A stretch of DNA of 64,000 bases, taken from positions 5,589,561 to 5,653,560 of the forward strand of contig NC_052507.1 in assembly GCF_014356525.2 (NCBI RefSeq), in the 5' to 3' direction. This document shows positions 43,969 through 55,850 of this stretch, piece by piece. This DNA is from Nilaparvata lugens (taxonomy: Eukaryota; Arthropoda; Insecta; Hemiptera; Delphacidae). Under the pieces are notes generated by a model. That model searched no databases and was not told where the DNA came from. It was given only the letters and a program-made list of their open reading frames with translations. Numbering within the stretch: position 1 is the stretch's first letter; each line of letters begins with the position of its first letter. The position numbers were made by a program, and so were the translations under genes.

Positions 43969-46900
43969 ATGGGAAACAAATCATCATTGCTCTTACAAGA
44001 GGAAGAAATTGCTCAGATTCAGGATGAAACTGGTTGTAAGTATGATTCAATTAATAATGCGTAATGCATATTTTCAATTGAATCTTGTTATGATTACGCT
44101 ACATTCATTTATTGTCTTAACCTTAATAGCTTTTGAAATTTAGTAATGCTGATTCATATTCTGATATCATTGGTTTTAAATAGTTTATAAAGATCCAGTC
44201 AAGCAATTACAATTACAGTTAATAGCCTATTACCATTAGATGGAGTCGACCAATTCTGCAATCAATATTATTGGAACTTAGAAGATCGCTTCCAGATTTC
44301 GATATTGATTTTTGGACCCCATTACGCAGTTCCGTATCTGGTGTACGTACTATTGATAGTAAATCAAAATATCAAATCACATATCTGTTCAAAAGCTAAA
44401 ATGTTCAGTTTGATAATGCTTTAAAGCTAAAAGAAAAAGGGTAGGTTAGGTTTTTACTTTCAAATAGAAATATTATTATTTGGAATACAGTGCACAGTAT
44501 TGTTTAATGGTGCTACATTTAATTTTTTCAATATCGATAATACGTACACCAGATACGGAAGTGTCCTCCAGTTTTTTATACATATTTCATGTATGATAAA
44601 AGTCATATATTGTTGCAGATAGCGCTAGCAAAAAGGTCCCTGTCTATCATTTGAAAACTATTGCCAATGAAAACGAGAGGCCTCATGCTATATTTTCTCT
44701 ATGATTATATTAAGAAAAATATATGTATTACTGTACCGGTACATTTCTATGTTTGAATTAAATATTTGAAAAGTGTACTGTATTATGGATAATAAAGAAT
44801 TTTATTTTCATTTGCAGTCACACCGAACCAAATCGAACGACTCTACAGTCGGTTCACCAGTCTCGATCGCAGCGACTGTGGCACCCTGAGCCGAGAGGAC
44901 TTTCTTCGCATACCTGAACTGGCGATCAACCCATTGGGCGAGCGAATCGTCAATGCATTCTTCAATGACGGATCGGGCAACGATCGAGTCAACTTCAGGC
45001 AATTCATGCAAGTCTTGGCTCGCTTCCGACCCATCAAGAAGTCCAAGGATAACACTCTCAATTCTCGGGAGCAGAAACTCAAATGTAAGTGTAGTCATCC
45101 ATCTAAATTGACGGAAATTACCGTTTTCACACTTATCGGCCGACATTTGACGAAATCTATCCAGCTCAAGCTGGTAATGGATTGATAAAGAATTGAATTC
45201 ATCGTCACGACATCCAGAAATTCCACCGATTAGTTGAGAATTATACTTAGCTGTTATTGAGAACTAGCAAATCGGATGACATTCAATAATAATCCAATAT
45301 CGTGATCGATGACCAGGTTCCCCCGGATAGATCGTGTCAAAAATTAAAACTGTATTTTACACATAGATGGCGGCGTAACAGACCAGCATAGTCATCATTG
45401 AAAAATCCTCTAAAGAATAAAAACTCCTTTCAATGATCTACCTTGATAGGGTGTTCCTGAACGCGGTAGGTGAGCGCCCCTTCACTGAATGCGGCAGGCA
45501 GTTGAACATCCTGATTGCCAGCACCGGAAAACAATCCTTAAGCCTAGACAGTCGACGGCGTGGAACATCCAAGTTGGTCCTCCCCCGAGTATTGTAGGTG
45601 TGCACTTCCTCTCTTCTTGAGAACATAGACTGGTGTTTTTTGACGTGCAAGAGTGATGCTAATATGTAAAGTCCATACACAGTATGGATGCCCAGACGTT
45701 GAAAAATGGGCTGGCAGTGAGCATCAAACTTGCTATAAGTCATCACACGAAGTGCCTTTTTTTGAAGCAGGAGAATGTCCTTAGCATGTGCTGAATGACC
45801 CCACACAAGTATTCCATACTGGATATGACAGCTGAACACAGCATGAATCAGCATCAGCAGTCTATGGGAACTCAGAAGTCCTCTCATTTTCCGGAGCAAA
45901 AAGATCACTCTAGAAAGTTTTCTACAGATTTTGATGATGTGCGGTTCCCATGACAACTTGGTGTCCACGCTGAAGCCAAGCATAGTGACAGAAGCAGCAC
46001 TGACAACCGCTGTTCTGGTCAGTGTATACAGCAACTCTCAGGTTTTGCTCTCATTCAACTTGAGCTTATTTGTGCAAAACCAACTCTTTGCCTCTTCAAA
46101 AAGCTCGTGAGCCTTCAGCTTAGCTTCCTCTGGCCCCTTGCCCTGGCCCAAGATGGTGGTATCATCCGCAAAAAGCAGGCTGGAGTTCCGCAGATGCAGG
46201 TCATTTATCATGATGAGGAATAATTCTGGGTGTTGTGACGATAAACATCGGACGACAATCGGTGAGTGTGAAAACTGTCATTCACGTACAGTATATTCAG
46301 TCCATGACCAGCAGTCGCCAGACAGACTTCGTCAAAGTTTAAGACAATTGAAACACAAATAACTTGAGATGGCTGCAGATAGGTCGTTTCATGTGGCTCT
46401 GTAGGTGAACTGCAATTCTAAATTATGAAACAGTCTCAAACTGTTCCACAAGTCCACTGGTTCCATCATTTCTCAGTTAGTAGTCGATGAGTTTCTCACG
46501 TACCAGCCTACAAAACTTCCTATACTTCAGCTCACGAATACAAATCGGCAGTCAGTTGAAAAATTTTAGCGTCCGTAAGGCGTAGCTTCCATGTGCTTTC
46601 AACAGTCTGGAGTAGGGCAGGTCAATGTTGCCTCGTCTCCTGGTATTGTGGTGGTGCAGCTGGCCTCTCTCTTGGAAGGCATGAACCTCGCTCCTCAGGA
46701 GCCTTAGGGTGATGTACATGTACTGACTGTAGACTCTCAGTATTCTCAGACGTTTGAAGGTTGGCCGGCAGTGCTCCAGAGGCCTGTTTCACAAAGGTAC
46801 AAGTAGGTTACAAGTCTTGTTGCCAACCATGGTTTTGGAGAACAGCTGATTACAAGCGTTTCACAAAAGCAGAATTGTAAACTTGTAGTTAAAATGAATT

Positions 46901-49850
46901 TCTACAAGTTTACAAGTGATTTGCTTGTTACGAACAAGTGTTTCACAAAGATTTTCATTGTAGCCAACAATTTTTTTTCGAAATTACTTGTTCGTAACTA
47001 TGAAATTTCTACCGAAGTGGAGAGCTATGTAAAGGATTTATAAGTAATCATTAAAATGATTTTAAATATTCAATAAATATTTCTAATAATCAAAAATGCC
47101 CTATATTCCTCTATAATTCATTATTTTGGAAATATATGCATTAGGAAATTGAATTTAATAAATTTCCAAAATAGTTACACAAAAATTAATGTGTTACCTC
47201 ATAGGTTATGTGTACTATAGTATATATACACAGTATATATATATAGTATACATTATATATAGTACATATATACAGAGTACATATACTGTGTAGGTTACAA
47301 ATTCAGCAATCAATGAAGTAGACTGTACAAAAACATTATATTGCTTTCAAATATTTTCAAAGTAATTATTGAAAAGTACAAGTAACCTTTATAAAGGATG
47401 AAAAAAAGGAAATTATCATGAAAATAGGTTATGTTTACTATTAAAGTACTTGTAGACTTGTAAAATTGTAAACTTGTAGATCATAATTTTTTGTGAAACG
47501 TGAGTACTTGTAAACTTGTAACTACAAGTACTTGTCCGTAACCATGGTTGGTAACAATACTTGTACCTTTGTGAAATAGACCCCAGGTAATGCGATGACG
47601 TGATAACACGAAGAACTTTCTTCTGTAGAACGAGAATCCTTTCACAGCTACGCGCATGGCCCCATAGTACTATGACAGTGAACGTTGAAAATATAATTCC
47701 CTTAAATTCTAATGGTATCATTCATAGTCACTCAGCCGGGTTGAGAGGGACTAGTCCAATTAATACTCGTGGAATTATAATTTCACTGAAGGTGACTGAA
47801 CTCACATTTTTAAGGCTAAAATAAACTTTCTAATTGTGATATTTTCAAAGTTTTTACGATTTGTATATAATCAAGCTATCAAAATGAGAAAGTTTTCTCA
47901 TGAAAATTTTTTTCTGATCATTACTTTTTGAGATATGAGCGCCTAGAGATTAAATTTTTGGGACAGAACATTTCAAATTCGGTAAGAGATAAATCCATGA
48001 GATTTCGAGGATAGATTCTTCATGGTATTGTTGATCTAGTAAAACAAAAACATTTTGAAAGTATCAATTTTTGAAAAAGTTATTCAATTTACCAAAAATA
48101 ACTCAATTAAAAGTTATCCATCCTCTAAATCTCATGGATTTATCTCTTACCGAATTTGAAATGTTCTGTCCCGAAAATTTAATCTTTAGGCGCTCATATC
48201 TCAAAAAGTAATGATCAGAAAAAAAAATTTCCTGAGAAAACTTTCTCATTTTGATAGCTTGATGATATACAAATCGAAAAACTTCGAAAAATATCACGAG
48301 TAGAAAGTTTATTTTTAGCCTTTGCACAGCCTTAACAACATAGAAAATATTGGAAGTTTAAATTCAATGTCACCCATAATGTTTCTTCGAATATCAAATT
48401 GAACGCAGTAATACTATTCCTTAATATTCTTTTATTTATGAAATTTGTTTCTAATATTATTATAAATTTGTCTTGCAGTTGCCTTCAAGATGTATGATTT
48501 GGATAATGATGACATGATTTCAAGAGATGAACTACTGGCTGTTCTCCATATGATGGTTGGAGCAAATATCAGGTAAATATTCTGACACAGTCTTATTGCA
48601 TTTATTTCTAAAGGGAACGCTACAGTCGAGGCCTGCGACATTTGAGGACTGATTTTCAGTCCTCTACGGTCGCAGTCCTCAATTGTCGGAGGCCTCCACT
48701 GTCGCTTTTAGAAGAGACCTCTTCTGTCGGTGGCCTCGTTTGACATCGACCCATTTATAAATAGGACTGATAGTCAAACTATTATTCACACTTTACAATA
48801 TCGAAAGTGATGTGGGCGAAATTGAGACAATAAGAGCTCCCTCTTATACTTAAACCTACAAATACATCAAATCATTGATCTCTGACTATGGAGATAAGAA
48901 GTAAACAAATGAATGAATACTGTAATTTTAATGGTTCACCAATTAAATAGTCTACTCCATTTTTATATTCTTGACATAATATTTGATAGTATTTAAAGGG
49001 ATTCCCCAATTTTAACTCCCTTAGTGCCGGTCGCACAAAAGCCGGTTAAATTTTAACCGTGATTAATTTCACGAGAACCAATCAGAGAAGGCCTTTTTAT
49101 AAGACGGCTTCTCTGATTGGTTCTCGTGGAATTAATCACGGTTAAAATTTAACCGGCTTTGGTGCAACCGGCACTCAGAGTCCTCCCTCTTTCTGAGAGC
49201 AACAGGAACTTGACGAACTGAAAGCTGGATGTACCGAAGTTACCTATAGTGAGGTCCACGTTATAATGACAATGAATAAAGATAGGAGAACAACGTTACC
49301 GATCCTCTGCTATTAAGATAGCATAAGAAGATATCCCATGGTATGGGCGTTTATGTTCCAAATTTAATTGTTTGCCCAAGCCGATAGTCCACGTAGTTGT
49401 TTTTCGTGAAGCTATGTGACGCTGGTAGTCTCTCATACTGTGCCGTTCTAACACTCTCACCTGGCCAAAACAGTTAAAATAGACTGTAGTCGACAGTAAT
49501 CGGTTTGGAATTTGGAACACAAACGACCTATATCATAGGATATCTACTCATGTTATTGATTTATTGATTCATACGATAAAGACATAACATAACAAATTAT
49601 TCATTAATTATGTATTAGAAGTTATCTTTTCTTATGGTAAAATGTGGGTGTATTTGTATCCAAGTTACTTTCTTTATTCAATTTGTAATTTTCTTGTTTT
49701 TTCAGTGAAGAACAGTTGACATCAATTGCAGAGCGCACGATACTCGAAGCAGACCAGAACGGAGACCAAACGATTTCTTTTGAAGAATTCTGCAAAGCTT
49801 TGGATAGGACAGACGTCGAACAGAAAATGTCTATAAGATTTCTCTCTTAA
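43969..49850 (+). CDS. CHP1: Calcineurin B homologous protein 1 (CHP1), EF-hand protein
   Basis: Exons 43969-44035, 44818-45084, 48479-48572 and 49706-49850 give 190 aa; all junctions keep phase. Met-Gly-Asn-Lys-Ser at the start is an N-myristoylation signal. Four EF-hand regions: loop 1 at 39-50 and loop 2 near 72-83 are degenerate. Loop 3 (DLDNDDMISRDE, 118-129) and loop 4 (DQNGDQTISFEE, 159-170) have all calcium ligands. Conserved CHP stretches include LYSRFTSLD, IPELAINPLG and the C-terminal VEQKMSIRFL. Vertebrate CHP1 is 195 aa; there it is an obligate subunit of NHE-type Na+/H+ exchangers and also binds other partners. Intron 2 is 3.4 kb and holds LINE, MITE and piggyBac-like insertions. 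A polyadenylation signal AATAAA is at 50119. Confidence 0.93.
44329..44562. mobile_element. Small inverted-repeat element in CHP1 intron 1
   Basis: TTCCGTATCTGGTGTACGTA near 44331 faces TACGTACACCAGATACGGAA near 44543. About 170 bases lie between. Non-coding. Confidence 0.5.
45438..46215 (-). pseudogene. LINE reverse-transcriptase C-terminal fragment in CHP1 intron 2
   Basis: On the minus strand a frame gives LLFADDTTILGQG (RT catalytic FADD, near 46161-46175), then NKLKLNESKT and a stop near 46036. The next part continues LGFSVDTKLSWEPHI.., KLSRVIFLLRKMR and ILVWGHSAHAKDILLLQKKA to the C-terminus. The order and wording fit the RT thumb and C-terminal region of Jockey/CR1-type LINEs. No endonuclease or 5' part is present. 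It is antisense to CHP1 and inactive. Confidence 0.75.
46450..47690 (-). pseudogene. Second LINE fragment, split by a MITE
   Basis: The minus strand gives VLWGHARSCERILVLQKKVL (47600-47690) and, after the insertion at 46781-47583, EHCRPTFKRLRILRVYSQYM, then HHHNTRRRGNIDLPYSRL. This parallels the sibling fragment at 45438-46215 (ILLLQKKALRV.., HCQPIFQRLGIHTVYGLY). The LINE sequence is collinear once the MITE is removed. Confidence 0.7.
46781..47583. mobile_element. DNA transposon/MITE inserted in the LINE fragment
   Basis: Inverted ends GGCCTGTTTCACAAAGGTAC and GTACCTTTGTGAAATAGACC. ACTTGTAA/TACAAGT motifs recur just inside both ends. A shorter relative is at 61531-61677. No transposase. Confidence 0.7.
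47814..48331. mobile_element. piggyBac-like foldback (TTAA target), copy 2, in CHP1 intron 2
   Basis: TTAA at 47810-47813 and 48332-48335. The right end is GCCTTTGCACAGCC as in copy 1; the left end has lost about 11 bases of that motif. The arms contain TTTTTGAGATATGAGCGCCT and its complement. It ends about 145 bases upstream of exon 3. Confidence 0.65.
49023..49176. mobile_element. Palindromic MITE, AGCCGGTTAAATTTTAACCG family, copy 1
   Basis: The arms AGTGCCGGTCGCACAAAAGC..GAGAACCAATCAGAGAAG and their complement make an almost continuous hairpin of about 150 bases in CHP1 intron 3. A relative is at 61009-61147. Confidence 0.7.
49247..49545. repeat. RF-A fragment and a foldback with GTTTATGTTCCAAATT ends
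   Basis: 49247-49318 is an RF-A end. From about 49312 a foldback runs to about 49545: ATATCCCATGGTATGGGCGT near the left faces ACGACCTATATCATAGGATA near the right. A sister copy at 55851-56352 carries an insertion. Confidence 0.5.
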
Positions 49851-50118
49851 TTCGTAACTAAAATGAGACTTGTACTTAGAGCCTTTTGGTTGTAGCACAA
49901 AATACTAACACATCATAATATTCCAGTCAACATACTTGAAAAGTATGTTGAGAAATTTTTATTTTTATAGTTACCAACCATTAAACTTGTTATTTCAATG
50001 CCTAAATGAGATACTCCAAAAGATAACTTACATGCTTCTAGGTTCGTATTTTGTGCAACATAATATCCAAGCTTTATGCATTTCTTGAATCATTTTATTA
50101 TTTATTGGATATTCTATA

Positions 50119-50124
50119 AATAAA
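50119..50124 (+). promoter_or_regulatory. Polyadenylation signal of CHP1
   Basis: AATAAA 269 bases after the stop codon, the clearest signal before the next repeat starts at 50387. Confidence 0.45.
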
Positions 50125-50386
50125 TGCTACATAATATATTTTAATTTGGTAGAAAACTTGAATTCAACCTATAATTTATCCAAACATTACAGTGTGGGAA
50201 CATACTGGGAAACCCCCAAAAAATTACTCCTGAACAAGCAATTACAAAATAATGAAGGCATAAATAAACATGAATATAATAATTGAAACTAAGAAATGTT
50301 ATTCAAACAAAGTAACCAATAAATTTAAACTAATCCAATGTAGACACTGCGCTAAAACCCTATGTGAATACGAAGGAGTGATAAAT

Positions 50387-51688
50387 ATAATTGACCGAGC
50401 GAAGTGAGGTCTAAGATTCAAGTCGACGGTTTGGCATTTCTCTTAGGGCCAGTTGCACGTCCGTCTGTTAAATATGGACAATAACGTCGATTAAAAAATC
50501 CGCGTTAGTTTTACGGATTCATTTCTGTTCCACCAAGATCGGTTAGTTTTTAATCCCGATTAAATTTACCGGTCAACTAACCAAGATTTTAACGGTTTCA
50601 CAATCCGGCAACACTGTAATTTAACTGACACAAAATAATTGAGGTTATGTTATTGAAGCGGTGAATTTGAAACTGAAAAAATATTAACAAACGAGATTAT
50701 GGTCCAATATTATTAGACAAAAAATCAATTTGATTTCAATTCTGATAAGAGAGAATATTTACATAATAGAAAACTGATAATGATAGGTATGTTTCAAGGT
50801 AAAAATGAGGTTATGTTATTGAAGCGGTGAATTTGACCATTCAATACAGATCCATGCGCCATAAAAATGCTCTGTCGGTCGCCAGTGTCAAGTGCTATGC
50901 TGCTAACAGACGACAACAGAACGAAAACTAACCTCAAAAATCAGAATCTAATTTTGAATGCTAATATCAGCTAAATACACTTCTCTATTTTACTTTGATT
51001 TTTTTAGTTTTTCTACCAAAAACTAATAGGAAGACAGCTATCAGTAGGTACCTAACCGGCGTTAGTTGGATTTAATTCCCCGTGAATGGCCTGTTAAAAA
51101 TCTTTTACGTCGATTAGTTTAACCAGCGTTATTTTTCGATTTATACCTTTGTGCAACCAAATTTTCTTCGTTTCAACTAATCGTGGTTAAAATGGTGCCA
51201 ACTAATCAGAATAAAAATTGTTTACGCCGGTTAGTTTAATCGGCGTTTTGTGAAACCAAAATGCATCGGTTAGCACTAATCTCGATTAAATTACAGCATT
51301 TAATCGTGATTAAACGTTAACCGACGTACGAGAAACTGGGGGTTAATGTTTAAATGTTGTGCATTTACGGCGAAACGCGGTAATAGATTTTCATGAAATT
51401 TGACAGGTATGTTCCTTTTTAAATTGCGCGTCGACGTATATACAAGATTTTTGGAAATTTTGCATCTCAAGGATAATATAAAAGGAAAAAGGAGCCTCCT
51501 TCATACGCCAATATTAGAGTAAAAATCAGACTATAGAATTATTCATAATAAATCAGCTGACAAGTGATTACACAGATGTGTGGAGAAGCCAGTCTATTAC
51601 TGTATTTGTACAAGGTCTATAGGAAATATAACAACAGGTCAATGTAACTTACTGAACGCGAGGTCTACTGTTCACAGAACTACTAGCT
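50387..51688 (+). repeat. RF-B repeat split by a TTA-flanked transposon
   Basis: RF-B begins TTGACCGAGCGAAGTGAGGT and ends ACAGAACTACTAG. The host reading ..TTTCTCTTAATGTTTAAATG, continuous in other copies, is split between 50445 and 51343. Confidence 0.7.
50446..51342. mobile_element. Harbinger-like MITE with TTA target duplication
   Basis: Ends GGGCCAGTTGCACGTCCGTC and, reversed, CCCCCAGTTTCTCGTACGTC. TTA lies on each side (50443-50445, 51343-51345). Three-base TTA duplication is typical of PIF/Harbinger. The interior has many copies of CGGTTAG/GATTAAA motifs in both orientations. No transposase. Confidence 0.65.
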
Positions 51689-51769
51689 CTGAAGGATTAG
51701 GCCGACCCTCCTACTACTCACACACACAAGCGCAAATTCACATATGAAATCATTGAAAAATATAATTTC

Positions 51770-51945
51770 TAGTTTGATAAAAATAATATAATTGATTATT
51801 TTAAACGAGAATGAACAGTTAATATTACATCAATAAATCGGTATCAGTTACCCTCCATAGAAGGCATTGACAAGACAGAGGATCGGCAACGTTGTTCTCC
51901 TATCTTTCTCCACTGCCATTATAACGTGGACCTCACTATAGTAAT
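51770..51945. repeat. RF-A right half
   Basis: Contains ACATCAATAAATCGGTATCA, GAAGGCATTGACAAGACAGA and ends CCATTATAACGTGGACCTCA. 51946-52077 shows nothing else. Confidence 0.6.
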
Positions 51946-52077
51946 GATACTAATCGACTAATAGGACGTATTTAAAATAATTCTCAGATATTTTTTCCAA
52001 GTATTTTATTGCTAAAAACATAAACAAATTCAGCAATAACTTTAACTGAGCAAATATAATGTATATTTACACTATTA

Positions 52078-52254
52078 GGCTCAAATCATACTTACGCGAC
52101 TCAGGTAGAGAAGAGACTCGACTCTAATCGAGAGCATGTGTTTCCAAATGGCGACTAGAATCGTCTGGTCTGAGTGCCACCATTTGGAAACACATGCTCT
52201 CCACTAGCGTCGAGTCTCTTCTCGACCTGAGTCGCGTAAGTGTGAGTTGAGCCT
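52078..52254. mobile_element. Palindromic MITE, CTTACGCGACTCAGG family, copy 1
   Basis: Arms CTTACGCGACTCAGGTAGAG and CTCGACCTGAGTCGCGTAAG, flanked by GGCTCAA/TTGAGCC. Copy 2 is at 55578-55768 with the same arms and a slightly different loop. Confidence 0.75.
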
Positions 52255-52266
52255 AGATTGTAGCTT

Positions 52267-52438
52267 GAAGGTGCGTACAGATTTACGCGCCGCGAACATG
52301 AGCAATTCACTTTTAATCAGCTGATGCCAAGCTTTTTATATCTATATCTTATACCGTTTCTGTAAAAATACAGATATAGTCAGCTGATTAAAAGTGAATT
52401 GCTCATGTTCGCGGCGCGTATATCTGTACGCACCTTAA
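52267..52438. mobile_element. Foldback MITE, GGTGCGTACAGAT family, copy 2
   Basis: Very close to the copy at 12733-12904: AAGGTGCGTACAGATTTACG at one end and the complement at the other. It starts 13 bases after the neighbouring MITE. Confidence 0.75.
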
Positions 52439-52695
52439 GACTATTTTCTATAGCATAATCTATACACATTCATTACAAAATTAATAATATATTTGATTTG
52501 AATACTCAATACTGACTATGAATAATATCTGACGTATGCTACAATACGGGTTCTATTGAAACAAGATAGAATATTATGAAGTATCATTTTATTTTATCAG
52601 ACTTAACTAGTTTTAACTCTTCAAGAGCCATTTTCAAGTGAATAGAACAGAGATTAGAAAGAATGCTTTATTATTCAAGTTAACTCAATACAATA

Positions 52696-53662
52696 TACAG
52701 AGTGTTTCAAAAGTAGTGTCGAACATTTTATGGTATTGTTCCTGGATGATAGGAGACTACAAACATATAGTATTTGAAGTGTTCAAAACTCAGCGGTTAT
52801 CCTTATAGCTGCCATTTTGTTTTTTCCACTTAGGAATTTTTATCTCAAGAACGAAAAGTTGTATTGATCTGAAATTTGGCATGAATATTTATGCTATAAA
52901 TACTCAACTCTAAAAAAATGAAATGAAATTTTTGATGTAAATTTTCAAAATTGTGGCCATTTTAAATTTTTGATGGCAAATTTCACGAAAACCGTTCAAT
53001 TTACAGAAAATTTACAAGAGAAAATAAAGAGAGCAAATTTTATCAAGATTTCAAAGATACCTTATTCATCAAGATTGGTCAAATAATAACAGAGAAATTA
53101 ATTCTTTTCGTACTGCATACATGACCACTTTCCACCATTTAAACCTCAATATTAAATGTCACACATTCCAATTGTTTTTAAGATGAAGCTTTGAAACTTG
53201 GTATGACTCCATATGGCCATACAACTAATTTTAAGCTGGGTTTACACCAAAGCTATTAACAAAATGTTAATAACTTAATCCTTGTGGATTCTATCAGATT
53301 AAATATAACTAATCACACATGATGACCATATGTGTTTGTCAAGTTCCTTTCAATCTGATAGAATCTATAAAAATTAAGTTATTAACATATTTGTTGATAA
53401 CTTTGGTGTAAACGCGGCTTTACAATGTTTATTTTTTATTTTTTAAAGTTGAGTATTTATAGCATGAAAATTCATGCCAAATTTCAGATCAATACAGCAT
53501 TTGGTTCTTGAAATGAAAATTCTCAAGTGAAAAAAAAAAACAAAATGACAGCTGTAAGGATAATCACTGAGTTTTGGACACTTCCAATCCGACATTTGTA
53601 GTCTCCTATCATCCAGGAACAATACCCTAAAATGTCCGATACTACTTCTGAAACACCTGTAT
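52696..53662. mobile_element. Long-TIR element, TACAGAGTGTTTCAAAAGTAG family
   Basis: Left end TACAGAGTGTTTCAAAAGTA and right end ACTTCTGAAACACCTGTA. The arms share over 150 bases, such as TCCTGGATGATAGGAGACTA and its complement. The right part of the element carries the TA-flanked insertion at 53234-53420. No transposase. Confidence 0.65.
53234..53420. mobile_element. TA-flanked MITE, GGTTTACACC family, nested
   Basis: Ends AGCTGGGTTTACACCAAAGC and CTTTGGTGTAAACGCGGCTT with TA on both sides (53232-53233, 53421-53422). Smaller relative of 28058-28892. Confidence 0.65.
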
Positions 53663-53868
53663 AGAAAAACACATTTACGGCTTGATTAGACAATCGTCAG
53701 CCGCCAATTTCAAGTGATTTACACTAGTTTCAAATCTTCAAGAGTTATTTTCAATTTATTTACCACTGTGTTGTGATGAAATAATAGTATATTACGCTAC
53801 AAGCACAGAAAGTTATGTATCCGAATGCTATCCGAATACCGTAAACACCTTTCTGAGAGAGTCGCGTA

Positions 53869-54990
53869 CGATATTTTTCGCCACACTACAGGTATAGCTG
53901 ACGCCAAAAAGTTAGGCGGTTTCTCTTGTGTCTTCCAACAGCTGATGTTGTCAAGTAGAGTTGTCATCTAGCTTGGCAATAAATAGATGCATTGCAACAG
54001 CTGTGAGTAGGTTATACCATGTGACGCACGAAGCCGCCTAACTTTCTGGCATCAGCTATATAAGAATAATAAATTGAATAAGAATGTTTTATGAGGGGGG
54101 GAAACTTTGATGTCCCAGAACCAGACGTCGTAGGGTACTCAAAGTGGGGTGGAAATTTCCGATCTCACCCTCCTGAACACAATGCACCATATGGCACAGT
54201 AGTCCAAACACATTTTCAAAAAGCGGCCGGAAAGGGTACTCTTTCCGGCCTTAGCTGGAAAGAAACCTGTTCTGACGTCAGACGAGATTAGTCTGCAAAC
54301 AATGTCTTTCAGATCTACGTAGGGACTGGAAAACAGCTGCTTTCTGTGCAGTGTGGTGAAATAGTATATTTCGCACCTAGAGCAGAAAATGATATTTTTC
54401 CGGCTTGAAATCGTTTTCAAGTCCGAGGCCGTAGGCCGAGAAAAGATTGAGAGCTGGAAAACCATTTTTGCCCGTGGTGCAAACGATATTTTTCGCCACA
54501 CTACAGGTATTTCTGACAAAATAAATAAAGAATACTCGTTATCATACCTATCTCTTGATTTTAGTGGTAGAAGATTTGCAGTCAGGATTTCAGATTCTTT
54601 TAAAATTTCACTTGGAATATCACGGGTGTCGTCATCATCAAGCATTTTTGAAAATTTGGAATGCGCTAATCAACAATAAATAATTGAATAAAAATGGTTG
54701 CGAAGCAAATGCTGAATTAGTTTGATTTGAAATTCGAACTGAAATAATGGCGACTTCAGATGAAGAAAGTTGACACTCGCCCGATCTAGGGGATGACTTA
54801 TTAACTACGGACTTCCATGAGCGGCTGGAAAGAGTACTCTTTCCGGCCTAGGCCGGAAAGAAACCTGTTTCTTACGTCAGACGAGAGTCGTCTGCAAACA
54901 AGGTCTTTCAGATCTACGTAGGGACTGGAAAACAGCTGCTTTCTGTGCAGTGTGGCGAAAAAGGGTATTTGATATATTCTATCATGTTTC
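53869..54990. repeat. CCGGAAAG hairpin repeat cluster
   Basis: 54225-54360 and 54825-54965 share GGCCGGAAAG..AAAGAAACCTGTT, GTCTTTCAGATCTACGTAGG and CTGCTTTCTGTGCAGTGTGG. The second has a perfect GGCCGGAAAG-type hairpin. CGATATTTTTCGCCACACTA occurs at 53869 and 54488. Long minus-strand frames here are mostly translated repeat. 54991-55577 shows no gene. Confidence 0.5.
54530..54645 (-). pseudogene. Fragment like the N-terminus of recombinase-type (Crypton/ZMYM-like) proteins
   Basis: The minus-strand frame reads MLDDDDTRDIPSEILKESEI, then NLLPLKSRDRYDNEYSLF. The NLLPxKSxxRYxxxYxxF pattern is common at the start of insect proteins related to tyrosine-recombinase-like or ZMYM-type domains (pattern recall, not a search). 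It runs directly into repeat sequence, so it is a single exon or a captured relic. Confidence 0.3.
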
Positions 54991-55577
54991 AGCATTCAAC
55001 ATAATTGTTGTATCACCATAACATATGATTTAGGGTGTAATCACATTGAGTGTGCAAGTGCATGTCAGATCATGCATGAGCCAAAAAACAGAATTTGAAA
55101 AGAGCCATTGAAACACGTTGTCTTGCATGGAGCTGTTCACACTGAACGCAACCAGCAACTGAAAGCGTTCAGTGTGAATGTTCCTATTGCTCTTCCCAAA
55201 TTTTGTTTCTCATCTGCACGCTCGGTCATGCATAACACAGCTTGCACTTGCACATATACGCATTGTTACACCCATAAATTAATGTGCTTTTTGATTTCAA
55301 TGAAGTTTCAATTATCAAAATTATTTAGTATACTAGACTAGACTATTATATTGCTGGTAATTTTCAACCCACACACTACAATACACTAAATAAAATAATC
55401 ATAAAACTCATCTTAATCACTAAAATAAATATCAAGAAGATAATATTTGTGGAACATAATTTATATTCAAATAAAATAGTACTATGACCAAAGTCATAAA
55501 TCTATGTTTAAAAAGATAGGAGAAATCTTAGTTCAAAATCTATTAACTAAACACAATTTTACAACTATTATATACTA

Positions 55578-55768
55578 AGGCTGACCTCACACTTACGCGA
55601 CTCAGGTCGAGAAGAGACTCGACTCTAGTCGAGAGCATGTGTTTCCAAATGGTAACACTCAGACCAGTCCATACTTGTCTCCGCGACTGTCACCATTTGA
55701 AAACACATGCTCTCGACTAGAGCCGAGTCTCTTCTCGACCTGAGTCGCGTAAGTGTGAGTTGAGCCTT
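55578..55768. mobile_element. Palindromic MITE, CTTACGCGACTCAGG family, copy 2
   Basis: CTTACGCGACTCAGGTCGAG at the left and CTCGACCTGAGTCGCGTAAG at the right; near-identical arms to copy 1. Confidence 0.75.
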
Positions 55769-55850
55769 AGAAATTAGTATATAACTAAAAAAGTTGAAAA
55801 CCTATGAACAAAACATAACTGCATAATGAGATCAATGGCATTATACCATA

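Noticed and set aside
54139..54645. 168-codon minus-strand frame as one protein
   Set aside because: Only the first ~40 residues look protein-like; the rest is the complement of a repeat that also occurs at 54825-54965.
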